NCBI GenBank assembly: GCA_964385465.1
Contig: CAYLPJ010000035.1
Location: forward strand, 1 to 64,000
DNA from: CAYLPJ01 sp964385465
Lineage (GTDB): Bacteria; Planctomycetota; Phycisphaerae; SM23-33
Reading direction: 5' to 3'
Length of the DNA: 64,000 bases
The position numbers were made by a program, and so were the translations under genes. Positions 18,069 through 26,669 of this stretch are shown here, piece after piece. Positions within the stretch are counted from its first letter, which is position 1. Every line of letters begins with the position of its first letter. The notes under the pieces were generated by a model. It was given only the letters and a program-made list of their open reading frames with translations. It was not told the DNA's origin and ran no database searches.

Positions 18069-18583
18069 TATCGCTCCGTGTCCACCAGCCCCGCGCCGCT
18101 GCGATACCAGCTCGATCCGCCCGCGCCGTAGGTGGTCACCCCGCCGCCGGGCAGCAGCGATTCGAGCAACTGGCGGTTGATCCGCATGCACTCGCTCAGC
18201 AGCAGCACGGTCCGCATGTGCTCGTGCTGGAGCGCCTCGGCGAGGTCGATGATCCGCTGCCTCGCCCGCGCGATCCGCTCGCCCTGCTCGCCGGGGAGGT
18301 GTTGGGCCAGCCAGCCGAGGCGGAGCTCGTCGGGCTCGATTCCCGCCCGTCCGGCCAGGGCTCGGCGGGCGGAGGCGAGCCTCGCGTCGGTCCGCGCCTG
18401 GAGCTGCTGGGCCTGCTCGATCTGCCTGAGCAGGCGCTCGACGGCGCGGTCGTCCTGGTCGACGATCGCCCCCGACAGCGAGCTCAACTGGCTGCGGCGG
18501 ACGTCCAGCAGGCGCGCCTGCTCGTCCAGCAGGCCCTCCAGGGCGGTCAGTTCGTCCGGGGCCAGGGCCTCCAGGTCGCTCAT
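18068..18583 (-). CDS. flgN: FlgN-type export chaperone
   Basis: A 171-residue all-helical protein with the FlgN pattern: ALEGLLDEQARLLDVRRSQL near the start and LAEALQHEHMRTVLLLSECM, RINRQLLESLL near the end. FlgN binds the C-termini of FlgK and FlgL in the cytoplasm and delivers them to the export gate. GGAGG before 18583 fixes the start; an extended frame to 18679 is not needed. It sits directly before flgK and overlaps the flgJ-type gene by 4 bp. Confidence 0.85.
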   Translation of the reverse strand: MSDLEALAPDELTALEGLLDEQARLLDVRRSQLSSLSGAIVDQDDRAVERLLRQIEQAQQLQARTDARLASARRALAGRAGIEPDELRLGWLAQHLPGEQGERIARARQRIIDLAEALQHEHMRTVLLLSECMRINRQLLESLLPGGGVTTYGAGGSSWYRSGAGLVDTER

Positions 18584-18984
18584 CGGCGGACCTCCAGGCT
18601 CGCGGCGCCCTCGGCCGGGGAGGGCTCGGCGTCGCCGGTGCCGCCGTCGGTCTCGCCGGCGACGCCCATCCGCGACCACTGGTCGTAGATGTCCCGCCAG
18701 AGGCCCAGCCCGCCCTTGTCGGCGAGGTCGCGGGCGAGGTAGCTCCAGAACATCCCCTCGGTCTGCTTGGTCGCGGGGCTGTCCAGCAGGCCCGAGTGCA
18801 GGACCGTCTCGCCCATGCTGGACAGCATCTTCTCCAGCAGGACGGACTCGAAGTCCTTGGCCGCCTGGCGCAGGGCGGCGTCGTCCCCGGCGGGGCGCGT
18901 CGGCGACAGGCGCGGGGCCCCGGCGAGTGCCGAGGCGTTCTCGGCCGACGTCGCCGGCGGGATGGGCAGGTTCGCGTCGCTCAC
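18580..18984 (-). CDS. flgJ: FlgJ-like rod-binding protein without muramidase domain
   Basis: A 134-residue protein. ALRQAAKDFESVLLEKMLSS MGETV and KQTEGMFWSYLARDLADKGG match the N-terminal rod-binding domain of FlgJ. The peptidoglycan hydrolase domain found in gamma-proteobacterial FlgJ is absent, as in many other phyla, so a separate enzyme must open the wall. It lies between flgI and flgN with tight spacing. Confidence 0.88.
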   Translation of the reverse strand: MSDANLPIPPATSAENASALAGAPRLSPTRPAGDDAALRQAAKDFESVLLEKMLSSMGETVLHSGLLDSPATKQTEGMFWSYLARDLADKGGLGLWRDIYDQWSRMGVAGETDGGTGDAEPSPAEGAASLEVRR

Positions 18985-18997
18985 GGCGGCGGGCTCC

Positions 18998-20089
18998 TTA
19001 CATGATCTTCAGCTCGGCCTGGAGGGCGCCGGCCTGCTTGAGGGCCTCGAAGATCGAGATCAGGTCGCGCGGGGTCAGGCCCATCGCGTTCAGCGCGCGG
19101 GCCATCTCCGAGACGCTCACGGTCTTGTTCACCACGTTCAGCGTGCCCTTCTCCTCCATCGCCTTGATCTTGGTCTCGCGGAGCTTCTCGGTGGAGCCGC
19201 CGCGGCTGAAGGGCGTCGGCTGGCTGGCCGTCTCCCGCTCCTCGGTCACGATCGAGAGGTTGCCGTGCGAGATCGCCACCTTCGAGATGCCGACGTTCTC
19301 TCCGACGATCACCGTGCCCGTCCGCTCGTTGATGATGACCACCGCCGGGGCGTCGCTGACGACCTCCAGCGAGCCGATCCGGTCGATGAACGCCGCGAGG
19401 GTCTTCTCCGTGACGCCGGCGGGCAATCGGACCCGGACCGTGCCGGCATCGACCGCGTGGGCGGCGCCGCGGACGACCGTGTTGACCTCCCCGGCGATGC
19501 GGTGGGCCGTCGTGTAGTCGGGGTTGCGCAGCAGCAGGGCGATCTCGCCCTGCTCGATCACCTCGGCGAGCTCCTCCCGCTCGACCGTGGCCCCCGCGAC
19601 GATCCGCCCGACCGTCGGGTGGTTCTTGACGATCGAGGCCTTCTCGCCCGAGGCCGAGAAGCTCCCCGTCGAGACGGCGCCCTGGGCGACGGCATAGACC
19701 TCGCCGTCGGCACCGACCAGCTCGGTCATCAGCAGCTTGCCCCCCTGGAGGCTGCTCGCCGAGCCGATCGTCGAGACCGTCACGTCGATCCGGCTGCCGC
19801 GCCGGGCGAACGGCGGCAGCTCGGTCGTCACGATCACCGACGCGATGTTCTTGCTGGTCAGGTCGTCCGGCGTCAGGCGCAGGCCCTTGCGGCGGAGCAG
19901 GTTCGTCAGCGCCCGCCGGCTGGCGGGGGAATTGTCCCCCGTGCCGTTGAGCCCCACCACCAGCCCGTAGCCCCACAGCGGGTTGCTCCGCATCCCGCGG
20001 AGGTCGACGATGTCCTTGATCCGCTCGCCCCGCGTCGGCGCGGCGGCGGCCAGGGCGAGGGCGGCTGCCAGGAGTATCCTGCGTGTCAT
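18998..20089 (-). CDS. flgI: flagellar P-ring protein FlgI
   Basis: A 363-residue periplasmic protein forming the P-ring around the rod. A signal peptide (RRILLAAALALAAAAPTRGE) is followed by ERIKDIVDLRGMRSNPLWGY and GLVVGLNGTGDN, diagnostic of FlgI. The C-terminus SEMARALNAMGLTPRDLISI, FEALKQAGALQAELKIM is also typical. GGAGACGCGGAC precedes the ATG. It follows flgH by 13 bp. Confidence 0.97.
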   Translation of the reverse strand: MTRRILLAAALALAAAAPTRGERIKDIVDLRGMRSNPLWGYGLVVGLNGTGDNSPASRRALTNLLRRKGLRLTPDDLTSKNIASVIVTTELPPFARRGSRIDVTVSTIGSASSLQGGKLLMTELVGADGEVYAVAQGAVSTGSFSASGEKASIVKNHPTVGRIVAGATVEREELAEVIEQGEIALLLRNPDYTTAHRIAGEVNTVVRGAAHAVDAGTVRVRLPAGVTEKTLAAFIDRIGSLEVVSDAPAVVIINERTGTVIVGENVGISKVAISHGNLSIVTEERETASQPTPFSRGGSTEKLRETKIKAMEEKGTLNVVNKTVSVSEMARALNAMGLTPRDLISIFEALKQAGALQAELKIM

Positions 20090-20102
20090 GTCCGCGTCTC
20101 CG

Positions 20103-20753
20103 CTACTCGGGGTTCAGGGCGTTGAGGATCTGCGCCAGCCAGCCCGGCTTGGTGAACTTGCTCTCCCGCCCGACGGCCTTGTAGACGAGCTTGAACTCGG
20201 CGACCTTCTTGCTGCTGACCGTGTTGTCGAAGGCGACGTCGCTGGGGCGGATGATCCCGCTGGCCTGGACGACCTGGTTGTCGCCGTCGACCTCCCGCTC
20301 CCGCTTGCCCACGACGACGAGGTTGCCGTTGGGCAGCACGTCCTCGACGGTCACGGTGAAGCGGTCGGTGACCTTCCGGTCGCTGTCCAGCGTGGCCTTG
20401 CCGTCGAACTTGTTGCCCGCCTCGTGCGAGACGTCCACGTTGGGCAGCTTCCAGATCCGCCCTTCCAGCCAACTGACCATGTTGCCCAGGTCCACCGAGC
20501 CGGAGGCCTCGGCGCTGCGGGAGTTGCTCTTGTCCAGCGAGCGGGTCGTCTCGTTCTCGATCTTGCTCTCTTCCTCGATGACGATCGTCACCGAGTCGCC
20601 GACGCCCTTGGCGGTGTCGTCGGCGTAGACCTGCCGGGTGCGGCGCTTGCCCTTGGCCCAGATGGACCCGGCCGGCGCGGCGGCGGGGGCGGCCAGCAGG
20701 GCGCCCGCGGCGGCGAGGACGAGGGCATGTCGGCGGAGCGTGGGTGCGTTCAT
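20103..20753 (-). CDS. flgH: flagellar L-ring protein FlgH, without lipobox
   Basis: A 216-residue outer-membrane L-ring protein. SIWAKGKRRTRQVYADDTAK, GVGDSVTIVIEEESKIENET and PNGNLVVVGKREREVDGD are the FlgH core, and SGIIRPSDVAFDNTVSSKKV is the conserved later motif. GGAGG lies 4-5 bases before the ATG at 20753. The signal peptide (LVLAAAGALLAAPAAAPAGS) ends without any cysteine. The lipid anchor known in proteobacterial FlgH therefore cannot be made from this reading frame. It may be a soluble periplasmic or beta-inserted L-ring variant. Confidence 0.94.
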   Translation of the reverse strand: MNAPTLRRHALVLAAAGALLAAPAAAPAGSIWAKGKRRTRQVYADDTAKGVGDSVTIVIEEESKIENETTRSLDKSNSRSAEASGSVDLGNMVSWLEGRIWKLPNVDVSHEAGNKFDGKATLDSDRKVTDRFTVTVEDVLPNGNLVVVGKREREVDGDNQVVQASGIIRPSDVAFDNTVSSKKVAEFKLVYKAVGRESKFTKPGWLAQILNALNPE

Positions 20754-20755
20754 GG

Positions 20756-21739
20756 TTACCTCCGGAAGACCGGCTCGACCGAGCCGTCCATGGCCACGCG
20801 GGCGGTGACGACCCGCTGGGAATCGACGTTTCGTACCTTGATGAGCTCGCCGGCGCGCCCGTCTTCGAGGGCCTGCCCGACGCAGGTGACCACGAAGCCG
20901 GCGCCGCGGACCCGCATGCGGACCATCTGCCTGCGCCGCACGCTGACGGCGGCGGCGGTGACCGCCGAGGCGGTGTGCCCGTCGCGGACGGTCTCGCCGG
21001 CCTTGATCTTCCGGGCGGCGATCCGCCCGAACGGCGGCTGGAAGGCCTTGCCCGCCGGGCGGCTCGCCATCTCGGTGCGGACGCGGACGTTGGACGGCGT
21101 GAGGGCCTGCCCGGGCTCGATGTCGCGTGCGGCGACGGCGCGGGGAACGCGGTAGCGGCGGCGGAAGAGCACCTCGCGGAGGGCCATCTGGCGCTTGCCG
21201 CGATGGAGCGTGACCGCCACGCGGACGTGCCCGGCGGGGGGGGCGTCGTCGAGGCGGCAGCGGAAGCTCGGTGCCTCGGTCCCGGCCAGGACGACCTCGT
21301 CGGGCGGGCGGACGGCCTCGAGCACCGTGCCGTCGCTGTTGGCGTCGCGGTCGGCGAGGAACGCCTCGGCGCGGGCGAGGATGGTCTCGGCGTCGACGAC
21401 CGTCTCCCGCCGCGTGACGGTCGCCTTGGGCGCGCCGGCGATGCGGACGCCCTTGCCGCCGATCCCCTCGGCCGCCAGGCGGGAGAGGATGGTCTTGCGG
21501 TCGATGGTCAGGCGCTCCTTGGGCCATGGCGCCCGGCCGAGGGAGAGCTTGCGGGCCCGGCCTTCGAGGTCGGAGCTGTCGCAGAGGACGACGGCGACCT
21601 CGCCGAGGGCGAGGTCCTCGCCGCTGACGGCGACGGTCCGCGGCAGGTAGACGTGGAGCTGCGGCGCGCGCGGCGGCGCGGGCTGGGCCGGGGGCGCGGC
21701 GGCCAGGACGGCGGTCAGCACGATGTTCATCGGGGCCAA
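20756..21739 (-). CDS. flgA: flagellar P-ring assembly chaperone FlgA
   Basis: A 327-residue periplasmic chaperone for FlgI. The C-terminal half is a SAF domain: RYRVPRAVAARDIEPGQALT, PSNVRVRTEM, ARKIKAGETVRDGH, and a closing VRNVDSQRVVTARVAMDGSV. A short hydrophobic signal starts at MNIVLTAVLAAA. AGGAG lies 6 bases before a TTG at 21739 but 15 bases before the ATG at 21730, so TTG initiation fits better. Two bases separate it from flgH. Confidence 0.9.
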   Translation of the reverse strand: MAPMNIVLTAVLAAAPPAQPAPPRAPQLHVYLPRTVAVSGEDLALGEVAVVLCDSSDLEGRARKLSLGRAPWPKERLTIDRKTILSRLAAEGIGGKGVRIAGAPKATVTRRETVVDAETILARAEAFLADRDANSDGTVLEAVRPPDEVVLAGTEAPSFRCRLDDAPPAGHVRVAVTLHRGKRQMALREVLFRRRYRVPRAVAARDIEPGQALTPSNVRVRTEMASRPAGKAFQPPFGRIAARKIKAGETVRDGHTASAVTAAAVSVRRRQMVRMRVRGAGFVVTCVGQALEDGRAGELIKVRNVDSQRVVTARVAMDGSVEPVFRR

Positions 21740-21770
21740 GGGGAACTCCTTTCAGCCTCGCGACCGGGGG

Positions 21771-22556
21771 TCAGGTCACCAGGCGGTTGGCCGTGTTCAG
21801 CATGTCGTCCCCCGCCTTGATCGCGCGGGAGTTGATCTCGTAGGCCCGCTGGGCCTTGATGAGGTTCACCAGCTCGGTGACCATCTGCACGTTCGACCGC
21901 TCCAGGAAGCCCTGCTCCAGCCCGCCGAAGCCGTCGATGCCCGCCGTGCCGCTGATCGGCGCGCCGCTGGCGGCCGTCTCGTTGACCAGGTTGTCGCCCT
22001 CGCTGCGCAGCCCGGCGGGGTTGGGGAAGCGGACGAGCGTGAGCTGGCCGATCGTCGAGACCGTGCCGTCGGCGTTGTGGCTGGTGATCGTCCCGTCGTT
22101 TCCGATGCCGATCCCGACGGCCTCCTGGGGGATGGTCAGCCCGCCGCCGACGAGGTAGCCCTGGGCGTTGACGAGCTGTCGGCTGGCGTTGATCTGGAAC
22201 GAGCCGTCCCGCGTGTAGCGGGTCGAGCCGTCGGGCATGGTGACCTCGAAGAACCCGTCGCCGCCGATGGCGACGTCCAGGTCCCGCCCGGTGGCCTCCA
22301 GCTCGCCGCCGGTGAAGACCTTCGTCGTCGCCGCGGGGCGTACGCCGCTGCCGATCTCGAAGCCCGTCGGGGCCACGATGCCCGCGGCGCTCTCGCGCCC
22401 GGCCTCGGACATCTTCAAGTACATCAGGTCCTGGAAGTCCACCTGGCTGCGCTTGAAGCCGGTCGTGTTGATGTTGGCGAGGTTGTTGGCGATGACGTCC
22501 ACGATCATCTGCTGGCCCGCCATGCCTGTCGCCGCCGTGGAAAACGCTCGTAGCAT
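21771..22556 (-). CDS. flgG: distal rod protein FlgG
   Basis: A 261-residue rod protein of the usual length. MLRAFSTAATGMAGQQMIVD, VIANNLANINTTGFKRSQVD is the hallmark N-terminus, and NVQMVTELVNLIKAQRAYEI NSRAIKAGDDML the hallmark C-terminus. The start at 22556 is preceded by GGAGAAG. The two rod genes flgF and flgG lie together 20 bp apart. Confidence 0.97.
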   Translation of the reverse strand: MLRAFSTAATGMAGQQMIVDVIANNLANINTTGFKRSQVDFQDLMYLKMSEAGRESAAGIVAPTGFEIGSGVRPAATTKVFTGGELEATGRDLDVAIGGDGFFEVTMPDGSTRYTRDGSFQINASRQLVNAQGYLVGGGLTIPQEAVGIGIGNDGTITSHNADGTVSTIGQLTLVRFPNPAGLRSEGDNLVNETAASGAPISGTAGIDGFGGLEQGFLERSNVQMVTELVNLIKAQRAYEINSRAIKAGDDMLNTANRLVT

Positions 22557-22576
22557 CGTCCGCTTCTCCGATCGAT

Positions 22577-23308
22577 TCAGGTGCTCACGACACGCAGAAG
22601 GTTCTGCGTCTTCTCGTCCTGCATCCGTACGCTCTTGAGGTTCGCCTCGTACAGCCGGGATACCGTGATCAGCGAGACCAGCTCCTCGACCACCGAGACG
22701 TTCGAGGACTCCACGTAGCCCTGGTGGACGCGCGGGTCCTCGACGTCCTCCGGGCGGCTGGCGCTGGGGGCGCTGTAGCAGCCGCCCCCGGTCGGGTGCA
22801 GCACGCCGGGGTTGGCAAACGTGACCACCCGCAGCCTGCCCAGCGACCTGCCCCCCGCCTGGACCGTGCCGTCCCGCGAGATCGACACGTCCGCCGTGCT
22901 CACCGTCCGCGGGATGGTGATCGGCCCGTTCTGTCCGGCGACCAGCCTCCCGGCCGGGTCGACCAGTTGGCCCTCGGCGTCGGCGCGGAACTTGCCCCCC
23001 CGCGTGTAGAGCATGCCCTGGGGTGTCTCGAGGGCGAAGAAGCCCTCGCCCTCGATGGCCAGGTCGAGCGTGCGCCCGGTGGCGTTCAGGGCCGCGGGGG
23101 TGAAGTCCACGGCGCTGCGCGTGGCGATGCTGCTGTCGACCTCGGTCGCGCCGCCCTCGTCGGCGTAGGCGTTGTCCATCAGTTGCTCGAAGCTCGTTCG
23201 CTTTCGCTTGTAGGCCGGGGTGTTGGCGTTGGCGAGGTTGTTGGTGATCGTGCGGTATTCGCGCGTCAGGGCCTCCATGCAGGAGGTGATCGCCTTGGTG
23301 GTGGCCAT
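22577..23308 (-). CDS. flgF: proximal rod protein FlgF
   Basis: A 243-residue rod protein. The N-terminus (MEALTREYRTITNNLANANT, PAYKRKRTSFEQLM) and the C-terminus (SNVSVVEELVSLITVSRLYE, KTQNLLRVVST) are those of FlgF/FlgG-type proteins; position and the more divergent core favour FlgF. Coupled closely to the PilZ-like gene upstream (3 bp). Confidence 0.93.
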   Translation of the reverse strand: MATTKAITSCMEALTREYRTITNNLANANTPAYKRKRTSFEQLMDNAYADEGGATEVDSSIATRSAVDFTPAALNATGRTLDLAIEGEGFFALETPQGMLYTRGGKFRADAEGQLVDPAGRLVAGQNGPITIPRTVSTADVSISRDGTVQAGGRSLGRLRVVTFANPGVLHPTGGGCYSAPSASRPEDVEDPRVHQGYVESSNVSVVEELVSLITVSRLYEANLKSVRMQDEKTQNLLRVVST

Positions 23309-23311
23309 GGT

Positions 23312-24523
23312 TCAGCCTTCCTTGCCCGCCGGGGCCTGCTCGTCCCGCCAGGCCGGCGCCGCCGGCGCCGTCGGCGCCGGGGCCGCGCCGCGGCGGGCGG
23401 CGTGGTTCGTTTCCTGTGTCAGCTTGGCCAACTCCTCGCCGGTCAGGCCCGTCAGCTCGACGACGAGCCTGGGCTCGGCGCCCTCGCGCCGCTCGACCCG
23501 CCGGACCGTGCCGACGCCCTCGACGGCGTCGTCGCCCCCGAAGCGGAGCATCACCAGCACCCGCTGGCCGGCGGGCGAAGCCAGGTCGGCCTCGACCTTC
23601 AGCCCCGGCCCGGCGATCTCGACCAGCTCGCCCTCGACGAACTCCTTCGCCGCCGGGCGGGCGCCGGACGTGCGGAACGGGAACGCCGCCACCTCCGCCG
23701 GCGCGCTGGTCCCCACGCGGGGGAAGCGCCGGCGATTGACGAACCGCGGGCGCGAGCCGTCCCCCAGGCGGACCTCGCCGCCCTCGCTGGAGATCACCGG
23801 CGTGTCGAACTCCCACATCGCCCCGTCGCGGACGCAGCGGACCAGCCAGGTCTCCCCCGGGGGGAAGGGGCCCTCGGCGGGCGTGTGGACGACCATCTCC
23901 CCGTCGCCGGCCGAGGCCACGTGCACCTCGAACCCCCCCGGCCGGCCGCGGTGGACGACCGACAGCCGGTCGCCGGCGGCGATCCGCGGCGGGGCGGGCA
24001 GGTCCGCGTGTCCGCCGGCGGGGGCGCCCGGCGCGTCGCCGTCGGCCGCCTCGGCGCCGGGCTCGGCGAAGCCGAGCTTCGCCCGCAGCGACGCGACGAG
24101 CCGGAGGACCTCCTCGCGGCGGTCGGCGCCCATGCCGGCGAAGCGGCTGGTGCGGGTCATCGCGCCCACGCCGTGCTCGAAGGTGTGGTCCGTGGTGAAC
24201 AGCGTGGCGGTGTTCCGCAGCCTGGCGGCCTTGACGACCGCCGAGAGGACGTACTGCTCGGCCCGGGTCAGCTCCAGCCGGGCCGCCTGCTCGGCCACGG
24301 CCGCACGCTGGGAGGCCTCCATCCGCCACCGGCGGATCAGCAGCCAGGCCAGGGCCCCCAGGGCGATCGCCAGGACGATCAGCAGCAGGAACAGCCCGAG
24401 CGACCCGCTGGAGCCGGCGCGGGAAACCCACGACCTCGCCGCGCCGAGTCGTTCGACGGCGTTGAGCGACGGTCCGGCCATCGGCTGGGCGATGCCGGCC
24501 AGGATGTCGATCGCGTGGGTCAA
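23312..24523 (-). CDS. membrane-anchored PilZ-like protein in the hook/rod operon
   Basis: A 403-residue protein with one membrane segment at residues 41-63 (GLFLLLIVLAIALGALAWLL) and a cytoplasmic remainder. The middle is helical. The C-terminal half resembles a YcgR-like N domain plus PilZ: NRRRFPRVG supplies the Arg-rich switch, but the second motif reads EIAGPG instead of D/N-x-S-x-x-G. Binding of cyclic-di-GMP is thus possible but not assured. The proposed start is TTG 24523; the next ATG at 24481 has no better ribosome-binding site. Lying between flgF and flgE, it could set flagellar output in response to second messenger; this is inference. Confidence 0.7.
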   Translation of the reverse strand: MTHAIDILAGIAQPMAGPSLNAVERLGAARSWVSRAGSSGSLGLFLLLIVLAIALGALAWLLIRRWRMEASQRAAVAEQAARLELTRAEQYVLSAVVKAARLRNTATLFTTDHTFEHGVGAMTRTSRFAGMGADRREEVLRLVASLRAKLGFAEPGAEAADGDAPGAPAGGHADLPAPPRIAAGDRLSVVHRGRPGGFEVHVASAGDGEMVVHTPAEGPFPPGETWLVRCVRDGAMWEFDTPVISSEGGEVRLGDGSRPRFVNRRRFPRVGTSAPAEVAAFPFRTSGARPAAKEFVEGELVEIAGPGLKVEADLASPAGQRVLVMLRFGGDDAVEGVGTVRRVERREGAEPRLVVELTGLTGEELAKLTQETNHAARRGAAPAPTAPAAPAWRDEQAPAGKEG

Positions 24524-24538
24524 GCCGTTCCCGTCGGG

Positions 24539-26233
24539 TCAGCGGATGAGGTTGGTCAGCTCGCGGAGCATCTCGTTGCTGACGGTGATGGTCCGCGCGT
24601 TGGCCTGGAAGCCGTTCTGTGCCTGGATGAGGCTGACGAACTCGTTGGCGACGTCGACGTTGGACTTTTCGAGCGTTCGGCCGTGGACGGCCCCGGCCCC
24701 GCCGGCGAGGGCCTGGGTGAGGATCGGGTCGCCGGAGTTGCTGCTGGCGGCGTAGTAGTTGCCGCCGAGTGCCATCAGGGCCTCGGGGTTCTGGAACGTG
24801 GCGAGCTTGAGTGCGGCGATGTTCTTGCGGATGCCGTTGCTGAACCCGCCGACGAGGATGCCCTCGTTGGTGACGGTGAGGCTGGACAGCCAGCCGGAGG
24901 CGTAGCCGTCCTGGCCGCTGGGCGCGGCGGTGGAGGTCCCGCCGACCTGGCTGAGCCCGTCCATCTCGCCGACCGTGCCGAAGTCCATGTCGATCCGCGT
25001 CGAGGAGCCTGGGTCGTGGGCGTAGGAGACCTGGAAGTTCGCCAGCGTCGGGTCGTCCATCCCCCCGTAGGTGCCGTCGGCGAGGAACTTGATGCCCTCG
25101 ATCCGCCGCTTGGTGACGTCCACGTCCCCGGAGATCGACGTGAGCACCAGGTCCCACTCGTTGACGCCCTCGCTCTTGACGAACGTCGCCGAGACCGTGT
25201 GCGCCACGCCCTGGCTGTCGAAGACCTCCACGTTCGTCTTGCGGGCGGATTCGCCGCCGGCCTCCTCGAGCTCGAAGAAGCTCGGCAGGGTCAACGCGCC
25301 CGTCGAGCCGGCGCTCATGGCGATGTCCACGTCCGTCTGGCTGTAGCCGCTCTCGAGGTCCGTCAGGAAGATCTCCCCGTTGCTCATCGACGAGCCCGAC
25401 CATTTCTCGGTCGGGTCGGCGGGGTTCGCGTACGAGCTGTCCAGGAAGTCCAGCAGTTGCTGGATGGTCTTCGTGCGCCGCCCGCCCATGCCGTCGTCCT
25501 CGAACAGCTCGAACGTCTCGGAGACCGCGCTGCCGTCGCGTCGCGTGCCGGTGATCTCCAACTCGTCGCCGTCGACGAGCGTGCTGCCGCCCTCGACGAG
25601 GTCGGCGAACCGCGTGGCCGCCGAGGCGCCCGCGCCGCTGGCGATGGACCATTCCATCCCCATGCGCAGGCGGTTCTTCGTCGCGCGGCCCTCGTCGGCG
25701 CTGAGGTTGCCGTTGAAGCGGATCTCGCTGGTCCCCTTGGCCGGCAGGGCCTGGTCGTAGGGGATCCGCAGGTCGGCGCTGCTGGCGGACTGGAAGCCCT
25801 CGTCGACGCCTTCGGAGCCGATCCGCTGGGCGCGGTAGCCCGTGGCGGGGTCGACGAGGTAGTAGTCGGCGTCGACGGCCATGCCGCCCACGCGGGAGTA
25901 GACGTCGCTCTCGCCGTCGTTGAAGACGAAGTACCCCCCGCCCTCGATGGCCATGTCCAGCGGCTTGCCCGTCGTCAGCAGGCTGCCCTGGGTCATGTCC
26001 CGGTCGACGCTCGCCAGCGACACGCCGCTGCCGATCTGCTGGGGGTTCGTGCCGCCCAGGTTGCTCGTCGGCTGCGACGCGTCCTGGAGCGTCTCGCTGA
26101 GCAGGTCCGCGAATCGCACGCGGCTGGCCTTGTAGGCGGTGGTGTTCACGTTGGCCAGGTTGTTGCCCGCCACGTCGATCATGCGCTGATGGGCCTTCAT
26201 GCCCGAAACGCCAGCTAGCATTGGGTCCGGCAT
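24539..26233 (-). CDS. flgE: flagellar hook protein FlgE
   Basis: A 564-residue hook subunit, longer than the ~400 of enteric FlgE because of a large middle region. MLAGVSGMKAHQRMIDVAGN, NLANVNTTAYKASRVRFADL marks the N-terminus; VDVANEFVSLIQAQNGFQAN, ARTITVSNEMLRELTNLI marks the C-terminus. AAAGGAACGCAAG precedes the ATG at 26233. It is exported by the flagellar type III system and lies between flgD (the hook cap) and the PilZ-like gene. Confidence 0.96.
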   Translation of the reverse strand: MPDPMLAGVSGMKAHQRMIDVAGNNLANVNTTAYKASRVRFADLLSETLQDASQPTSNLGGTNPQQIGSGVSLASVDRDMTQGSLLTTGKPLDMAIEGGGYFVFNDGESDVYSRVGGMAVDADYYLVDPATGYRAQRIGSEGVDEGFQSASSADLRIPYDQALPAKGTSEIRFNGNLSADEGRATKNRLRMGMEWSIASGAGASAATRFADLVEGGSTLVDGDELEITGTRRDGSAVSETFELFEDDGMGGRRTKTIQQLLDFLDSSYANPADPTEKWSGSSMSNGEIFLTDLESGYSQTDVDIAMSAGSTGALTLPSFFELEEAGGESARKTNVEVFDSQGVAHTVSATFVKSEGVNEWDLVLTSISGDVDVTKRRIEGIKFLADGTYGGMDDPTLANFQVSYAHDPGSSTRIDMDFGTVGEMDGLSQVGGTSTAAPSGQDGYASGWLSSLTVTNEGILVGGFSNGIRKNIAALKLATFQNPEALMALGGNYYAASSNSGDPILTQALAGGAGAVHGRTLEKSNVDVANEFVSLIQAQNGFQANARTITVSNEMLRELTNLIR

Positions 26234-26290
26234 CTTGCGTTCCTTTCATCATGCCCCGGCGGTCGCCCGGGCAGGTCTTCTCCGGTCCGG

Positions 26291-26659
26291 TCAGTTCCGA
26301 ATCGACGTCACGGCGTCCAGCGGGACGTCGTCGGCCCCGATCGACAGGCGGACATCCGTGTCGTACACGTTTACCTCGTCCACTCGCCCGACGAGCACGT
26401 TGTCCGTGTCGCCGGCGACGTACTCCACTTCCTTGCCGATCAGCGCCGCCGCCTGGGTACGCTGCTGGGAGGCCAGCACCTCCTGGAACGTCCCGTTCAT
26501 GTGCTCCAGTTGCTCCAGGCTGGAAAGCTGCGCCAACTGGGTGGCCATCTGGTTGTTGTCCAGCGGCTCCATGGGGTTCTGGTTCTGAAGCTGCGTGACC
26601 AGCAACTTCATGAAGTCCGCCTGAATGCTCTGGGCCGAAGCCCCTACACTCGTGCTCAC
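26291..26659 (-). CDS. flgD: hook cap protein FlgD (minimal form)
   Basis: A 122-residue protein using a GTG start at 26659 with AGGAG 8 bases upstream. SIQADFMKLLVTQLQNQNPM, EPLDNNQMATQLAQLSSLEQ is the conserved FlgD N-terminus. The C-terminal beta segment (ALIGKEVEYVAGD ... VLVGRVDEVNVYDTDVRL) is short; the Tudor/FnIII-like domains of longer homologues are missing. It caps the growing hook. Located between fliK and flgE. Confidence 0.93.
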   Translation of the reverse strand: MSTSVGASAQSIQADFMKLLVTQLQNQNPMEPLDNNQMATQLAQLSSLEQLEHMNGTFQEVLASQQRTQAAALIGKEVEYVAGDTDNVLVGRVDEVNVYDTDVRLSIGADDVPLDAVTSIRN

Positions 26660-26669
26660 GGTTGGTCTC

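Noticed and set aside
14256..18131. 1291-codon plus-strand open frame
   Set aside because: Antisense to flgL and flgK; low-complexity Val/Gly/Arg translation with no motif.
22724..26218. 1164-codon plus-strand open frame
   Set aside because: Antisense to flgF, the PilZ-like gene and flgE; composition shows a GC-driven shadow.
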